DNA of 43,029 nt, from assembly GCA_002399085.1 (NCBI GenBank), contig DHCY01000035.1, forward strand, positions 1 through 43,029, written 5' to 3'. Shown piece by piece: positions 6,182 to 14,280 of the stretch. The notes beneath the pieces were generated by a model. It had not been told where the DNA came from, searched no databases, and saw only the letters and a list, made by a program, of their open reading frames with translations. Position numbers and translations under genes: made by a program. Positions within the stretch are counted from its first letter, which is position 1, and each line of letters opens with the position of its first letter. This stretch comes from Anaerolineaceae bacterium UBA4890. GTDB taxonomy: Bacteria > Chloroflexota > Anaerolineae > Anaerolineales > Anaerolineaceae.

Positions 6182-8266
6182 CTAAAAACCAAACAAATGG
6201 AAGACAGCAATCAGCGGCGCGAAGAGCGAAGCAACCAGGCTCATCACCGTGATCAGTGTGTTGATGGAAGGTCCGGCGGTATCCTTGAAAGGATCGCCGA
6301 CGGTGTCACCAACCACCGCTGCCTTGTGGGCGTCCGAACCGGGACCGCCAAATTTACCAGTCTCAATGTACTTCTTGGCATTGTCCCACAATCCACCTGC
6401 ATTGCTCATCAGCAGCGCAAAGATCACGCCGGTGAAAATGGCACCGCCTAGAAAACCACCAAGCGCGTTGGGTCCCAAGACGAAGCCAACCAGCAAAGGC
6501 AGCCCCACAGCCAAAAAAGCCGGCAAAATCAGCGATGAAAGCGCGCCTTCTGAAGCCAGGCTCACCAGGCGACCATAATCGGGTTTGTGCGTGCCTGCCA
6601 GGATGCCCGGCTGCTCGCGGAACTGCCGCCGGGTTTCCTCGATCATATCAAAGGCATTATGGGTAACCGCCAGCATCAATAAAGCACTGAACAAGGGCGG
6701 GGTGACCGCGCCGAGGAACACACCGGCGACCACAAGCGGTTCCTTAAGGCTGATGCTGATGAGTACTCCTGCATCCTGGACCACTTCTGAATAGGCGGCA
6801 AAAAGGGCAATCACCGTCAGGGCGGCAGCGCCAATCGAAAAGCCTTTGGTGATTGCTTTGGCAGTGTTGCCGGCAGAATCGAGCTCATCGGCACGAACAA
6901 TTACTTCGTGGTCCATGCCCGACATCTCAGCGATACCACGGGCGTTATCCACAATAGGACCGTAAGCGTCGGCAGAAACAATCATACCGCTGATGGAGAG
7001 CATCCCGACCGCGCTGATGCCGATGCCATAGACACCGCTCAAACCAAAGGCTTCCGCAGCGTAGTAAGAAATCAGTGTTGTCGCGGCAATACCAACCACA
7101 GAAGGAACGATTGACATCAAGCCATAACTAAAACCAGTGATGATATTGATCGCCGCGCCCGAGGTAGAAACGCGGGCGGTTTCTTTGACCGGTTTGAAAT
7201 TGTCGTTGGTAAAGTAATCTGAAGTAAAGCCGATGATCACACCGGCGATCAGACCAGTCAACGCTGCCCAGAAAACACCTGGATTTACGTTTGTGAAATA
7301 AACGAAAATAAACAAGAAAATGGCGAAAATGATGGTGGTGATGATCGTGCCGCGGTTGAGCGCAGGACCCGGTTTTTGACCTTCTTTGACCCGCACAAGA
7401 GCGATGCCGAGCAGGGAGGCAAAGATGCCGAGCACGCACAGAATCAAGGGGATGACGGTGAATTTGAGTTGTTCTGCCTGGGTGAGACCGATTGAAGCTC
7501 CCAACACCATGACCGCCACGGCGCTGGCAACATAACTGTCAAAGATGTCCGCGCCCATGCCAGCCACGTCACCGACATTGTCGCCGACGTTGTCGGCAAC
7601 CACTGCGGGGTTGCGGGGGTCATCTTCAGGGATACCAACTTCAATTTTACCGACCAGGTCGGCAGCAATATCTGCGGTTTTTGTATAGATACCGCCGCCT
7701 GCTTTTGCCAGTAGCGCCAAAATTGAAGCGCCGAAACTGAAACCGAGCACGGCTTCCGGGGTACCGGTCCACAGCAGGATTGCGCTCATACCGATGATCG
7801 CCATTCCAACCATTGCCAGACCAAGCACTGCCCCACCGTTGAACGATACCTTAAAGGCTTTGGCGAGGCTGAAGTTGGCAGCCGTGGCAGTGCGTACGTT
7901 GGCTTCAACGGCTACACGCATACCCAGATATCCGGCAACTGCAGAGCTGAACGCGCCGGCAATAAACGCCAGAGCCATGGTGAGACCTTCGCCAAAGTGC
8001 ATGGTCACTGCCCCACCACTGGCTGTCTCTGGCTGGATGCTGAAAACAACGGCTATTACCAGACCAATGAGGGCTGCCAGGATGCCCAAAGAACGGTATA
8101 GCTTGACCAGGTAGGCATTTGAGCCTTCTTTGATCCAGGAGGCGACTTCCTGGGCTCGCTCTGTGCCCGGATCTTGCTTGATTACCCAGAAATAAAGGGA
8201 AAGTGCCACTCCTATTGAAATTATGCCGGATGCAATTGCGACGTAAATCCAATTGATATAATTCAT
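6182..8266 (-). CDS. hppA: Membrane-bound proton-translocating pyrophosphatase
   Basis: A 694-aa polytopic (about 16 spans) M-PPase that couples PPi hydrolysis to ion pumping. Seen: the substrate-site motifs DLVGKIEVGIPEDDP and DNVGDNVGD (about 203-233), and the C-terminal DTVGDPFKDTAGPS. The cation-determining position reads GNTAKAITKG with K470 and T473. In the family, Lys here (with Thr three residues on) marks the potassium-independent, H+-pumping subfamily, while potassium-dependent enzymes have Ala. It therefore should pump protons without needing K+. It lies 20 bp downstream of a conserved unknown gene and ends at a strong terminator. Its likely job is energy recovery from biosynthetic PPi. 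Confidence 0.95.
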   Translation of the reverse strand: MNYINWIYVAIASGIISIGVALSLYFWVIKQDPGTERAQEVASWIKEGSNAYLVKLYRSLGILAALIGLVIAVVFSIQPETASGGAVTMHFGEGLTMALAFIAGAFSSAVAGYLGMRVAVEANVRTATAANFSLAKAFKVSFNGGAVLGLAMVGMAIIGMSAILLWTGTPEAVLGFSFGASILALLAKAGGGIYTKTADIAADLVGKIEVGIPEDDPRNPAVVADNVGDNVGDVAGMGADIFDSYVASAVAVMVLGASIGLTQAEQLKFTVIPLILCVLGIFASLLGIALVRVKEGQKPGPALNRGTIITTIIFAIFLFIFVYFTNVNPGVFWAALTGLIAGVIIGFTSDYFTNDNFKPVKETARVSTSGAAINIITGFSYGLMSIVPSVVGIAATTLISYYAAEAFGLSGVYGIGISAVGMLSISGMIVSADAYGPIVDNARGIAEMSGMDHEVIVRADELDSAGNTAKAITKGFSIGAAALTVIALFAAYSEVVQDAGVLISISLKEPLVVAGVFLGAVTPPLFSALLMLAVTHNAFDMIEETRRQFREQPGILAGTHKPDYGRLVSLASEGALSSLILPAFLAVGLPLLVGFVLGPNALGGFLGGAIFTGVIFALLMSNAGGLWDNAKKYIETGKFGGPGSDAHKAAVVGDTVGDPFKDTAGPSINTLITVMSLVASLFAPLIAVFHLFGF

Positions 8267-8286
8267 AAAATTCGCTCTTCTCTCGT

Positions 8287-9051
8287 TTACATATTCGCTG
8301 ATCGGAACCAGCGGTAGTTGGTTGTACGGATCTCTTCAGGGCTGGGCATGGGGAAATATCTCAGTTGCTTCTTGTTACCCACAAAGAAACCGTTTTTAAT
8401 TGTTCGGTATTGCACATTCGGCGTGCTGACGCGGTCGACCATTTTTGTTGCGGCATATTTTGTTTTCACATCGGTTAAACATTGGCGCAAATGGTCCTGG
8501 TTGCTGTAAGGCAGGTTTTCCATCAAGCCCATTTCGGGGTCGTCTGCCAGATCTCCCAACTGGAGTTCGGTAAAAACCAGGGCTGGGACGCTGATCAGGG
8601 GAACCGGGTTGCGTACGATGGTGTCAACAAACGCGATAGGACCCAGGCGACTGACGACCAGGGGAGAGACCGGCACAATTTCCTGGTAGAGGTGCAATTG
8701 TTCATTGCCATTGGGAATCTCGTTGGATGGGCTCAGCTCGAGCGTGCGACCGTCCATCGTGGTCAGATAGAGATGCCTCAGGGCATCAAAATCCATGTGC
8801 TCCAGGACGCGATACACCGAGATATAGACCGAAGCCTTCAGGCTGCCGTCTTCGTGGGGAACACAGCGGGCGTAGGCATCTTCCACTCGAAAATATGGAT
8901 GCCGAAAATCGGGATCGACTTCGAAAAACATTGCCTGACCCCGGGATTTTTTGACTGAACCGACCGCGTAATAGGCGCCAAACTCTTCCGGGCTAAGCAT
9001 AGAGGCAATCAATGCTTCAGGCAGTAATGAAAGGTAAAGGTAAATTGCCAT
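8287..9051 (-). CDS. Conserved hypothetical protein co-transcribed with hppA
   Basis: A 254-aa soluble protein with no family that I can name. Seen: N-terminus MAIYLYLSLLPEALIASML, a mixed alpha/beta composition, and a C-terminal part rich in basic and aromatic residues (NKKQLRYFPMPSPEEI). No signal peptide or membrane span is evident; the N-terminal hydrophobic run is amphipathic and probably buried. A GAGGAG Shine-Dalgarno site lies 6 nt before the ATG at 9051. Its 20-bp spacing to hppA suggests a common transcript and perhaps a role linked to the pyrophosphatase; no direct evidence supports this. Confidence 0.7.
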   Translation of the reverse strand: MAIYLYLSLLPEALIASMLSPEEFGAYYAVGSVKKSRGQAMFFEVDPDFRHPYFRVEDAYARCVPHEDGSLKASVYISVYRVLEHMDFDALRHLYLTTMDGRTLELSPSNEIPNGNEQLHLYQEIVPVSPLVVSRLGPIAFVDTIVRNPVPLISVPALVFTELQLGDLADDPEMGLMENLPYSNQDHLRQCLTDVKTKYAATKMVDRVSTPNVQYRTIKNGFFVGNKKQLRYFPMPSPEEIRTTNYRWFRSANM

Positions 9052-9315
9052 TCCAGACTCCTCATTCTAAGATAACGAAACCAGGCAATTTGCCCATTTT
9101 CATCCATTATTATTGTAACTGCAATTTACTGGTTTTTCTGATGAATTGACCTGATTCGTGATACCAACCCTGCCCTCAGATCCGCGTACCCGTCCGTTTC
9201 ACGGCGGGCACAGGGCGGTTCCCACCTGCCCCGGTTCATCGGGGTTCTCCGAAGGGGAAGGCTAAAAGATTATCGGCGAAACGCAAGCAGTTGCTGTGTT
9301 CGCGGTGTCTAATAC
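9052..9315. other. Intergenic region with repeat-like GC-rich core
   Basis: No gene is supported here. It holds the start region of the minus-strand unknown gene (GAGGAG at 9058-9063 and a TAGAAT at 9064-9069). About 100 bp of AT-rich sequence follow, then a GC-rich segment (about 9160-9260) with small inverted repeats such as CCCCG/CGGGG. Fifteen bases of that segment (9200-9214) recur inverted at 42085-42099. Confidence 0.45.
9200..9214 (+). repeat. 15-bp dispersed repeat CACGGCGGGCACAGG, copy 1
   Basis: An exact inverted copy is at 42085-42099. Both lie in intergenic GC-rich segments. It may be the core of a degenerate REP-like family. Confidence 0.4.
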
Positions 9316-9344
9316 AAAAACACCCTCGTGTGGAGGGTGTTTTT
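9316..9344 (-). terminator. Bidirectional-type intrinsic terminator
   Basis: ACACCCTC and GAGGGTGT pair perfectly (8 bp) around a 5-nt loop, with A-runs before and T-runs after on the plus strand. It therefore can work on both strands; its natural client is the minus-strand lipoprotein gene ending at 9371. Confidence 0.85.
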
Positions 9345-9370
9345 CGTTTGTGATAAAGTTGGTTTTTCTA

Positions 9371-9832
9371 CTATTTTGAGATAAGCCAGTCGATCACTGC
9401 CTGCAGGGGACCTTCAGACAACATCAGGTGGGCATGGTTTTCATTCAGCAAAATTTCACGCCATTGCTCGGCTGTCAGGTCTTTATCCAAAAGAAATTGC
9501 AGGTCATGTTTTTCGCCAATCAGGATGGTCAGGAACGCTTCCATCTCAGTATCATAAGACGGGCTGGCGGGGTCGATCGGATAAGCGAGAAACGGATCAA
9601 CTGCGTTGACAGCCTGGTTGTCTATTGGGTAGGCTTCCTCAACCGCAGCAGCGGGTTGCTCGGTGGGCAATGCTGGTTCGATAGCCGGCTCAGTTTCCAC
9701 CTGATCTCCGGCGTCAATGACCGGCAGATTGATTGTATTTGCTTCTTCGGTCGGCTTAGATTTGCCACAAGCAGCAAGCACAAAAGTGAATACCAACATC
9801 AAAGCAAGTAATACGGTTATTTGTTTTTTCAT
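9371..9832 (-). CDS. Small lipoprotein of unknown function
   Basis: A 153-aa exported lipoprotein. Seen: N-terminus MKKQITVLLALMLVF, lipobox LAAC with lipidated Cys22, a low-complexity acidic/Pro/Ala linker (about 28-80) and a C-terminal helical domain of about 65 aa (LTAEQWREILLNE...PLQAVIDWLIS) with no recognised family. The ATG at 9832 is chosen over the upstream frame opening at 9940 because the signal peptide starts there and AGAAAGGAAA precedes it. TATAAT (9869-9874) is upstream and a strong terminator lies just downstream, so it is a one-gene transcript. Confidence 0.75.
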   Translation of the reverse strand: MKKQITVLLALMLVFTFVLAACGKSKPTEEANTINLPVIDAGDQVETEPAIEPALPTEQPAAAVEEAYPIDNQAVNAVDPFLAYPIDPASPSYDTEMEAFLTILIGEKHDLQFLLDKDLTAEQWREILLNENHAHLMLSEGPLQAVIDWLISK

Positions 9833-9868
9833 GGTTTCCTTTCTGCCGGGGTTGCCAGCAACCGTTTC

Positions 9869-9874
9869 ATTATA
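9869..9874 (-). promoter_or_regulatory. -10 box (TATAAT) of the lipoprotein gene
   Basis: A perfect TATAAT on the minus strand; transcription should start near 9862, giving a 30-nt leader that includes the purine-rich ribosome-binding site. A weak -35-like TTCAAC lies 18 bp upstream. Confidence 0.55.
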
Positions 9875-9920
9875 CCTTTGTTGGAAGTTCGCGTTGAAAA
9901 TGCGGCAGCAAAATGTGAAC

Positions 9921-9961
9921 GGGAGACCGCAAACCCTCACGAGGGCAGGGGTCTCCCTTAC
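9921..9961 (-). repeat. REP-like palindromic element, copy 2
   Basis: Minus-strand copy of the 41-bp element at 3862-3902. It reads GTAAGGGAGACCCCTGCCC at the start and GGTCTCCC at the end, and keeps the 8-bp outer stem. It lies between the promoter of the lipoprotein gene and the stop codon of the ThyX-like gene. Confidence 0.75.
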
Positions 9962-9976
9962 GGTTGGATGAATACT

Positions 9977-11395
9977 CTATTCAGTTCTACTGAAGTATTG
10001 CGTGGTGATTTCGTCACTGCTCAGATCGCCTTTGGCGAGGATTTTTTCAGCAAAGATCGGGTAATGCGGGCGCAGTAATTCAAGTATGCCATAAGCAACA
10101 CGCCGAATCGAAAAATGGGCATTACTGGCAGTGCGCAGTTTAATGAAATGGAAGAGTGAACGCAAGTTTGCCTGGCACATCACGCGGCGGTTGAAGGCGT
10201 TGGGCAGAACGTAGGCAGCTACCTGTGGGTTCCAGGCAGCGATTTGCTTATAGAGCCTGGCAATCTCGTCCATGGATGCCACGAATTTCTCTTCCAGACC
10301 AGCCTCGGTGATTGCCAGGGGTATGGCATAACCGTGCGCTATCGAAAAGTCCTGGACGGTCTGGGTCATCATGCGGTGGCGTTTGAACTCAAAATATGCG
10401 CCCTGATCCATGATAAGGTCGAAGGTGGCATCTGCATATTCGAGCTCACGCAGAGGGCTGTCAAATTTGCCAACCTGCTCAAAAAGTTTGTCGACTATTG
10501 CCTGTTTTTCAGACTGGGAAAGGCTCTTCACCTGGGTCAGGCAATTCTGAAAGCTGACCTTACCGAAACGGTAAAGAACAGCTGCCAATATTTTGTCTTC
10601 ACCCTCCGGATCGACATCATTTAACTGGAAAGGCTTGTCATAGCTGTCGGTCAGATCAGCGGACAGTTGGCGGGCATAGCGGGTCACCTCGGGCAGATAG
10701 CCGATTGGTTCAGCGTACTTGACCAGGGTTGGTAGCTCTTCAGTAGCGACTTGCTTCAATTCTTCACCGATCAAACGCACTTCCATCAGCTCTGAGGAGA
10801 GCATCTTACGGATGGCGTACTCCAGGGCGCGGGCGTTGATGGTGAGACCAACGTTTGCCATCGAAGCGGCAGGCAACACGAAACGAGCCACATCCACCGC
10901 TTTGACCCTGGCGCGATTCTGCCAGGCTCTCTCAGATTCACCTTCTTTGCGCTCGGTATTCGCCAGCCCCCATGGCAGCAGCCCATCCAGGATCTCAGCA
11001 TAAGTAACAAAAAGCTGGGAGAGGTATTCTTCGTAGCTTTTTGCGAAGGGGCTGTACCGGATTTCAGGTGGAATCACAAAAGCACTTACATCCCATTGTT
11101 GATAGCGGGTAGATTTTTCGGTGTAGGAAGCCAGGCGGTTCGATTCAATGGTCTCTATTGCTAGGCGCGAGACGTTTTCAAGCGCCAGGTGCAGTACAGC
11201 ATGTTCGGCAACACTGCTGTGACCGTAACCTACAATCCACTTTTCACTGAATTCAGTGCTGCGTTCTTCGTCAAGTTCGGCGGCTATCTGATCAAAAGGT
11301 TCGGGAGAGCGTGAGGTCTTGGCAAAGGTGACCGCGATGGTCTCCGCGCTCAAATTTCGGGGGCTCAGTCGATAAATTCTGCGTTTAAATTCCAT
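9977..11395 (-). CDS. Tandem ThyX-like protein (FAD-dependent thymidylate synthase family)
   Basis: A 472-aa protein made of two ThyX-like halves; normal ThyX is about 220-250 aa. ThyX converts dUMP to dTMP with methylene-tetrahydrofolate and FAD. The signature RHRxxSxNExSxRY is split: half 1 has SNRLASYTEKSTRY (85-98), keeping the Ser and S-x-RY part but not RHR, while half 2 has RHRMMTQT (339-346), keeping RHR but not the rest. Both halves repeat a later FVLP/YVLP...N-x-R/A-L segment. The ATG at 11395 follows AGGAGG at good spacing and overlaps the ribF stop by 11 bp, so translation is coupled to FAD synthetase. Activity as thymidylate synthase is uncertain. Confidence 0.8.
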   Translation of the reverse strand: MEFKRRIYRLSPRNLSAETIAVTFAKTSRSPEPFDQIAAELDEERSTEFSEKWIVGYGHSSVAEHAVLHLALENVSRLAIETIESNRLASYTEKSTRYQQWDVSAFVIPPEIRYSPFAKSYEEYLSQLFVTYAEILDGLLPWGLANTERKEGESERAWQNRARVKAVDVARFVLPAASMANVGLTINARALEYAIRKMLSSELMEVRLIGEELKQVATEELPTLVKYAEPIGYLPEVTRYARQLSADLTDSYDKPFQLNDVDPEGEDKILAAVLYRFGKVSFQNCLTQVKSLSQSEKQAIVDKLFEQVGKFDSPLRELEYADATFDLIMDQGAYFEFKRHRMMTQTVQDFSIAHGYAIPLAITEAGLEEKFVASMDEIARLYKQIAAWNPQVAAYVLPNAFNRRVMCQANLRSLFHFIKLRTASNAHFSIRRVAYGILELLRPHYPIFAEKILAKGDLSSDEITTQYFSRTE

Positions 11396-12314
11396 AATCA
11401 AGGATCCTCCTGGCATCTGTTTTGTCCAGTTCTATCTGGTCAATCAGGTCTTGAACGTTATCAAACTTGATCTCATCTCTTAAGAAATGAACGAACTTGA
11501 CATGGATCATCTTACCGTAGATATTCTCATCAAAATCGAGCAGTAAGACCTCAACGCTGGGCATGCGACCGTCATCAAAGGTCGGGCGAATTCCGACACT
11601 GGTCACACTCTGATATATGCGTCCTTCCATCTCGACCAGGGTGGCATAGACTCCGTAACGGGGCAGTTTTCGCTGCAGATCGAAGTAGAGATTGGCGGTT
11701 GGGAAACCCAGTTTGGAACCGCGCTTCTTACCGGGTGATACCGTGCCCGAGAGCACATACGGTCGTCCAAGAAGCCTGGCGGTCTGCTCCACCTCACCTG
11801 CATCGAGGGTCTGGCGAATACGATGAGAAGATACTCTTTCTCCATCCAACATCACAGGAGGAATATGCAGGCAGGGCACACCAATTTGCATGCAGACACT
11901 CTGCAGAACGTCGCCGGTGCCTTGCCTGCCCTTACCGAGGGCAAAGTTTTCACCGACCAGGAGACCCTTCATGGGAATAACCTCGTTAAGCCGGGTCATA
12001 AATTTCATCGCATCCAGGTTGGCTAATTGTTGGTTAAACGGCAGACAGACGATAACGTCCAATCCGGTTTGTGCCAGGAGTTCTTTTTTCTCAGAACGAT
12101 CGTTCAGATAAAAGCCTTCCACCGACTGGGTGAAATAAACTCGCGGGTGCGGCCAGAAAGTAAGCGCCACAGAGAGCGCATTATCTTTCCTGGCACGAGC
12201 GATAAGCTGAGTGATCAATTCCTGGTGACCAAGATGGACACCGTCGAAGTTACCGATAGTGATCCAGGATGGCTCAAGAGGTTCCTCGGGCCAATCATTA
12301 AACATTTTGCTCAT
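11385..12314 (-). CDS. ribF: Bifunctional riboflavin kinase/FAD synthetase
   Basis: A 309-aa enzyme that phosphorylates riboflavin to FMN and adenylates FMN to FAD. Seen: an N-terminal nucleotidyltransferase domain with GNFDGVHLGHQ (21-31, the HxGH motif) and SSHRIR further on, and a C-terminal flavokinase domain with GKKRGSKLGFPTANL. The ATG at 12314 is chosen over the longer frame because AAAGGAAA precedes it and the extra residues would be encoded by terminator sequence. It is in the truB-ribF order common to bacterial nusA-infB operons, but a strong intrinsic terminator lies 17 nt before its start. Its stop overlaps the ThyX-like gene. Confidence 0.95.
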   Translation of the reverse strand: MSKMFNDWPEEPLEPSWITIGNFDGVHLGHQELITQLIARARKDNALSVALTFWPHPRVYFTQSVEGFYLNDRSEKKELLAQTGLDVIVCLPFNQQLANLDAMKFMTRLNEVIPMKGLLVGENFALGKGRQGTGDVLQSVCMQIGVPCLHIPPVMLDGERVSSHRIRQTLDAGEVEQTARLLGRPYVLSGTVSPGKKRGSKLGFPTANLYFDLQRKLPRYGVYATLVEMEGRIYQSVTSVGIRPTFDDGRMPSVEVLLLDFDENIYGKMIHVKFVHFLRDEIKFDNVQDLIDQIELDKTDARRILDYGI

Positions 12315-12330
12315 TGGTTTTTCCTTTAGC

Positions 12331-12365
12331 AAAAAAACACCCCGCCTTTTTTGATGGGCGGGGTG
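12331..12365 (-). terminator. Intrinsic terminator/attenuator between truB and ribF
   Basis: CACCCCGCC (12338-12346) and GGCGGGGTG (12357-12365) form a perfect 9-bp stem with a 10-nt loop. On the minus strand seven T's follow (12337-12331). Only 16 nt separate the T-tract from the ribF ATG, too few for a promoter, so ribF must be expressed by read-through or regulated antitermination. Confidence 0.85.
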
Positions 12366-12379
12366 CAAGTTTTTCAGGG

Positions 12380-13303
12380 TTAATTGCTGAAAACCTTGCG
12401 CGGTTGCCATTCGCTGGTTTCAGCATCATACTCAAGCAGGGCGATCAATTCGCCGTCTTCGCTGACGGCTCGTGCCATCATACCGTTATCGAGCCCAGGC
12501 TCTCCAGGAATACGGTGACCATGAGTAATGCCATCAATTTGAGCCACATCGACCACGACCGTGTGCCAGTCCCCGAGGGCTTCAGCTGCCGGGATGAGAT
12601 ATTTGTACCAATCTCCATTCTCGAAAGCCTCTTCCAGGCGCCGCAGCGATACTGCATCGCGCAGCCCAAAACGTCCATTCTTGGTGCGGCGCAAACCAAC
12701 CAGGGTGGCACCCGCGCCAAGTTTTTCGCCCAGGTCTGAGGCGAGAGAACGCACATAGGTACCGGATGAACACTGGATATCGACCACTGCCTCAGGCGGA
12801 TCCCAATCGAGGAGTTCCAGGCTATGCACCATGATCAGACGTGGTTCCAGTTCTACTTCTTTTCCTTCGCGGGCTAATTCGTAAGCTTTTTTTCCTTTTA
12901 CTTTCAAAGCAGAATACGCGGGAGGTGTTTGTTCAAACTCTCCTACAAATCCGGTCAATGCTTCTTCGAGTTCTTCATAACTGATATCAACCGGTCGACG
13001 GCTGGTAATTTCGCCCTCAGTGTCGTAGGTGCTGGTGGTCATTCCAAATTTTATAACTGCCTGGTAGCGCTTGTCGGAAGCAGACACGTATTCGCTCAAG
13101 CGAACAGCCGGACCCACTAAAACCACCAAGACGCCCGAAGCACGGGGGTCAAGCGTGCCAGTATGACCAGCCCGGTTGATGCGAGTGCCTTTACGAATGA
13201 ACTGCACTACATCGTGCGAAGTCATTCCAATTGGTTTGTCTACAATTAAAACACCGGAAACCTTGTTTATTAAATTATCATGAGGTTCTCTATTAAACTC
13301 CAT
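12380..13303 (-). CDS. truB: tRNA pseudouridine(55) synthase
   Basis: Makes the universal pseudouridine at position 55 in the T-loop of tRNAs. 307 aa, normal length. Seen: the N-terminal VDKPIGMTSHDVV, the catalytic HTGTLDP motif (Asp52), YSALKVKGKKAYELAR, CSSGTYVRSLASDLG, and a C-terminal PUA-like region. AGAGGAA precedes the ATG. It follows nrnA by 10 bp and is followed by the terminator in front of ribF. Confidence 0.95.
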   Translation of the reverse strand: MEFNREPHDNLINKVSGVLIVDKPIGMTSHDVVQFIRKGTRINRAGHTGTLDPRASGVLVVLVGPAVRLSEYVSASDKRYQAVIKFGMTTSTYDTEGEITSRRPVDISYEELEEALTGFVGEFEQTPPAYSALKVKGKKAYELAREGKEVELEPRLIMVHSLELLDWDPPEAVVDIQCSSGTYVRSLASDLGEKLGAGATLVGLRRTKNGRFGLRDAVSLRRLEEAFENGDWYKYLIPAAEALGDWHTVVVDVAQIDGITHGHRIPGEPGLDNGMMARAVSEDGELIALLEYDAETSEWQPRKVFSN

Positions 13304-13313
13304 CGTTCCTCTT

Positions 13314-14279
13314 TTACGTTCTACCCTCGGTATTCATGTAGTGATGGGTTTTTTCCAACACTAATTTCTTTACTTCATCCAATTCCCCGACAACGTCGGC
13401 GCCTGCAGCAGAAGCATGCCCGCCGCCACCAAATTGTGAGGCTATCTCGGATACGTCCAGATCTTTGACTGAGCGCCAGCTAACCTTTACGCCACCATTT
13501 TCTTGCTCGATGAACAGAACAGAGATCAATGCATCTGGCACAACAGTCAACATGTTGATCAGATCGGCGTCATCGTTCTCTGGATATCCAGCAACAATTC
13601 TATCATCAAGTGTCAGAGTTGAAGACAGAACACCATCATTAAATGCCAATTTTGTAAGACCCTGACCCCAGTAACGGATTTCAGCCAATGAGCGCATGGA
13701 AAGGGTTTGATGATACACCTGCACCAAATCGACACCTTTTTCCATCAGGTCGGCGGCTGTTCGCAGTGCATTTGGGGTGGTATTGTTCGTGCGGAACCCG
13801 AGCGTATCTGCCAGCAAACCCACCATCAGGCAGGTAGCTGTATCTTTGCTGATCTTGAGCCCCCAATCGGGGAGTTTATTAGTCAACAGTAAGGCTGTCG
13901 CTTCGGTTTCAGGCTCAACGTAATCAATTTTACCGAAATTGATGTGTGTTTTATGGTGATCGACGACAAGATCTGGTTCCGGCAAACCGTCCAGCACATC
14001 GCCAACGCGGAATCTGTCAGCGCTATCGACGACGATTATATAATCATAATCCAGGCTGATTTCCTTCGAGACTTCGCTGGCTCCAGGCAGATACAGGTAG
14101 CGCTCGGATACGCCATCCTGCAGCACGACCTGCACGGCTTTGCCGGCTTCGCGCAGGGCGCTGCCAAATGCGAGCGCACTGCCGACGGCATCTCCATCCG
14201 GGCGGATGTGTGAAACAATGACGATCTTATTTACGTTTGCCAGTTGATCTGCGATAATTCGGTCTGCAGCAAAACTCAT
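13314..14279 (-). CDS. nrnA: DHH-family phosphoesterase (NrnA/oligoribonuclease type)
   Basis: A 321-aa DHH/DHHA1 phosphoesterase that in characterised relatives degrades nanoRNAs and often 3'-phosphoadenosine 5'-phosphate. Seen: HIRPDGDAVGS (24-34), Asp85 in VVDSADR, the DHH triad 107-109 in VVDHHKTH, and the C-terminal GGGGHASAAGA of the DHHA1 domain. The ATG at 14279 (MSFAADRII) is chosen: the frame is open upstream only because it reads through the acidic tail of rbfA out of frame, giving a Lys/Thr-rich sequence not typical of the family. It starts 1 bp after the rbfA stop, so it is translationally coupled. Confidence 0.92.
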   Translation of the reverse strand: MSFAADRIIADQLANVNKIVIVSHIRPDGDAVGSALAFGSALREAGKAVQVVLQDGVSERYLYLPGASEVSKEISLDYDYIIVVDSADRFRVGDVLDGLPEPDLVVDHHKTHINFGKIDYVEPETEATALLLTNKLPDWGLKISKDTATCLMVGLLADTLGFRTNNTTPNALRTAADLMEKGVDLVQVYHQTLSMRSLAEIRYWGQGLTKLAFNDGVLSSTLTLDDRIVAGYPENDDADLINMLTVVPDALISVLFIEQENGGVKVSWRSVKDLDVSEIASQFGGGGHASAAGADVVGELDEVKKLVLEKTHHYMNTEGRT

Positions 14280-14280
14280 A

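Noticed and set aside
9160..9310. Structured non-coding RNA (6S, SRP or tmRNA type)
   Set aside because: Small GC hairpins occur, but no conserved core of these RNAs can be recognised and the segment shares a repeat with another intergenic region.
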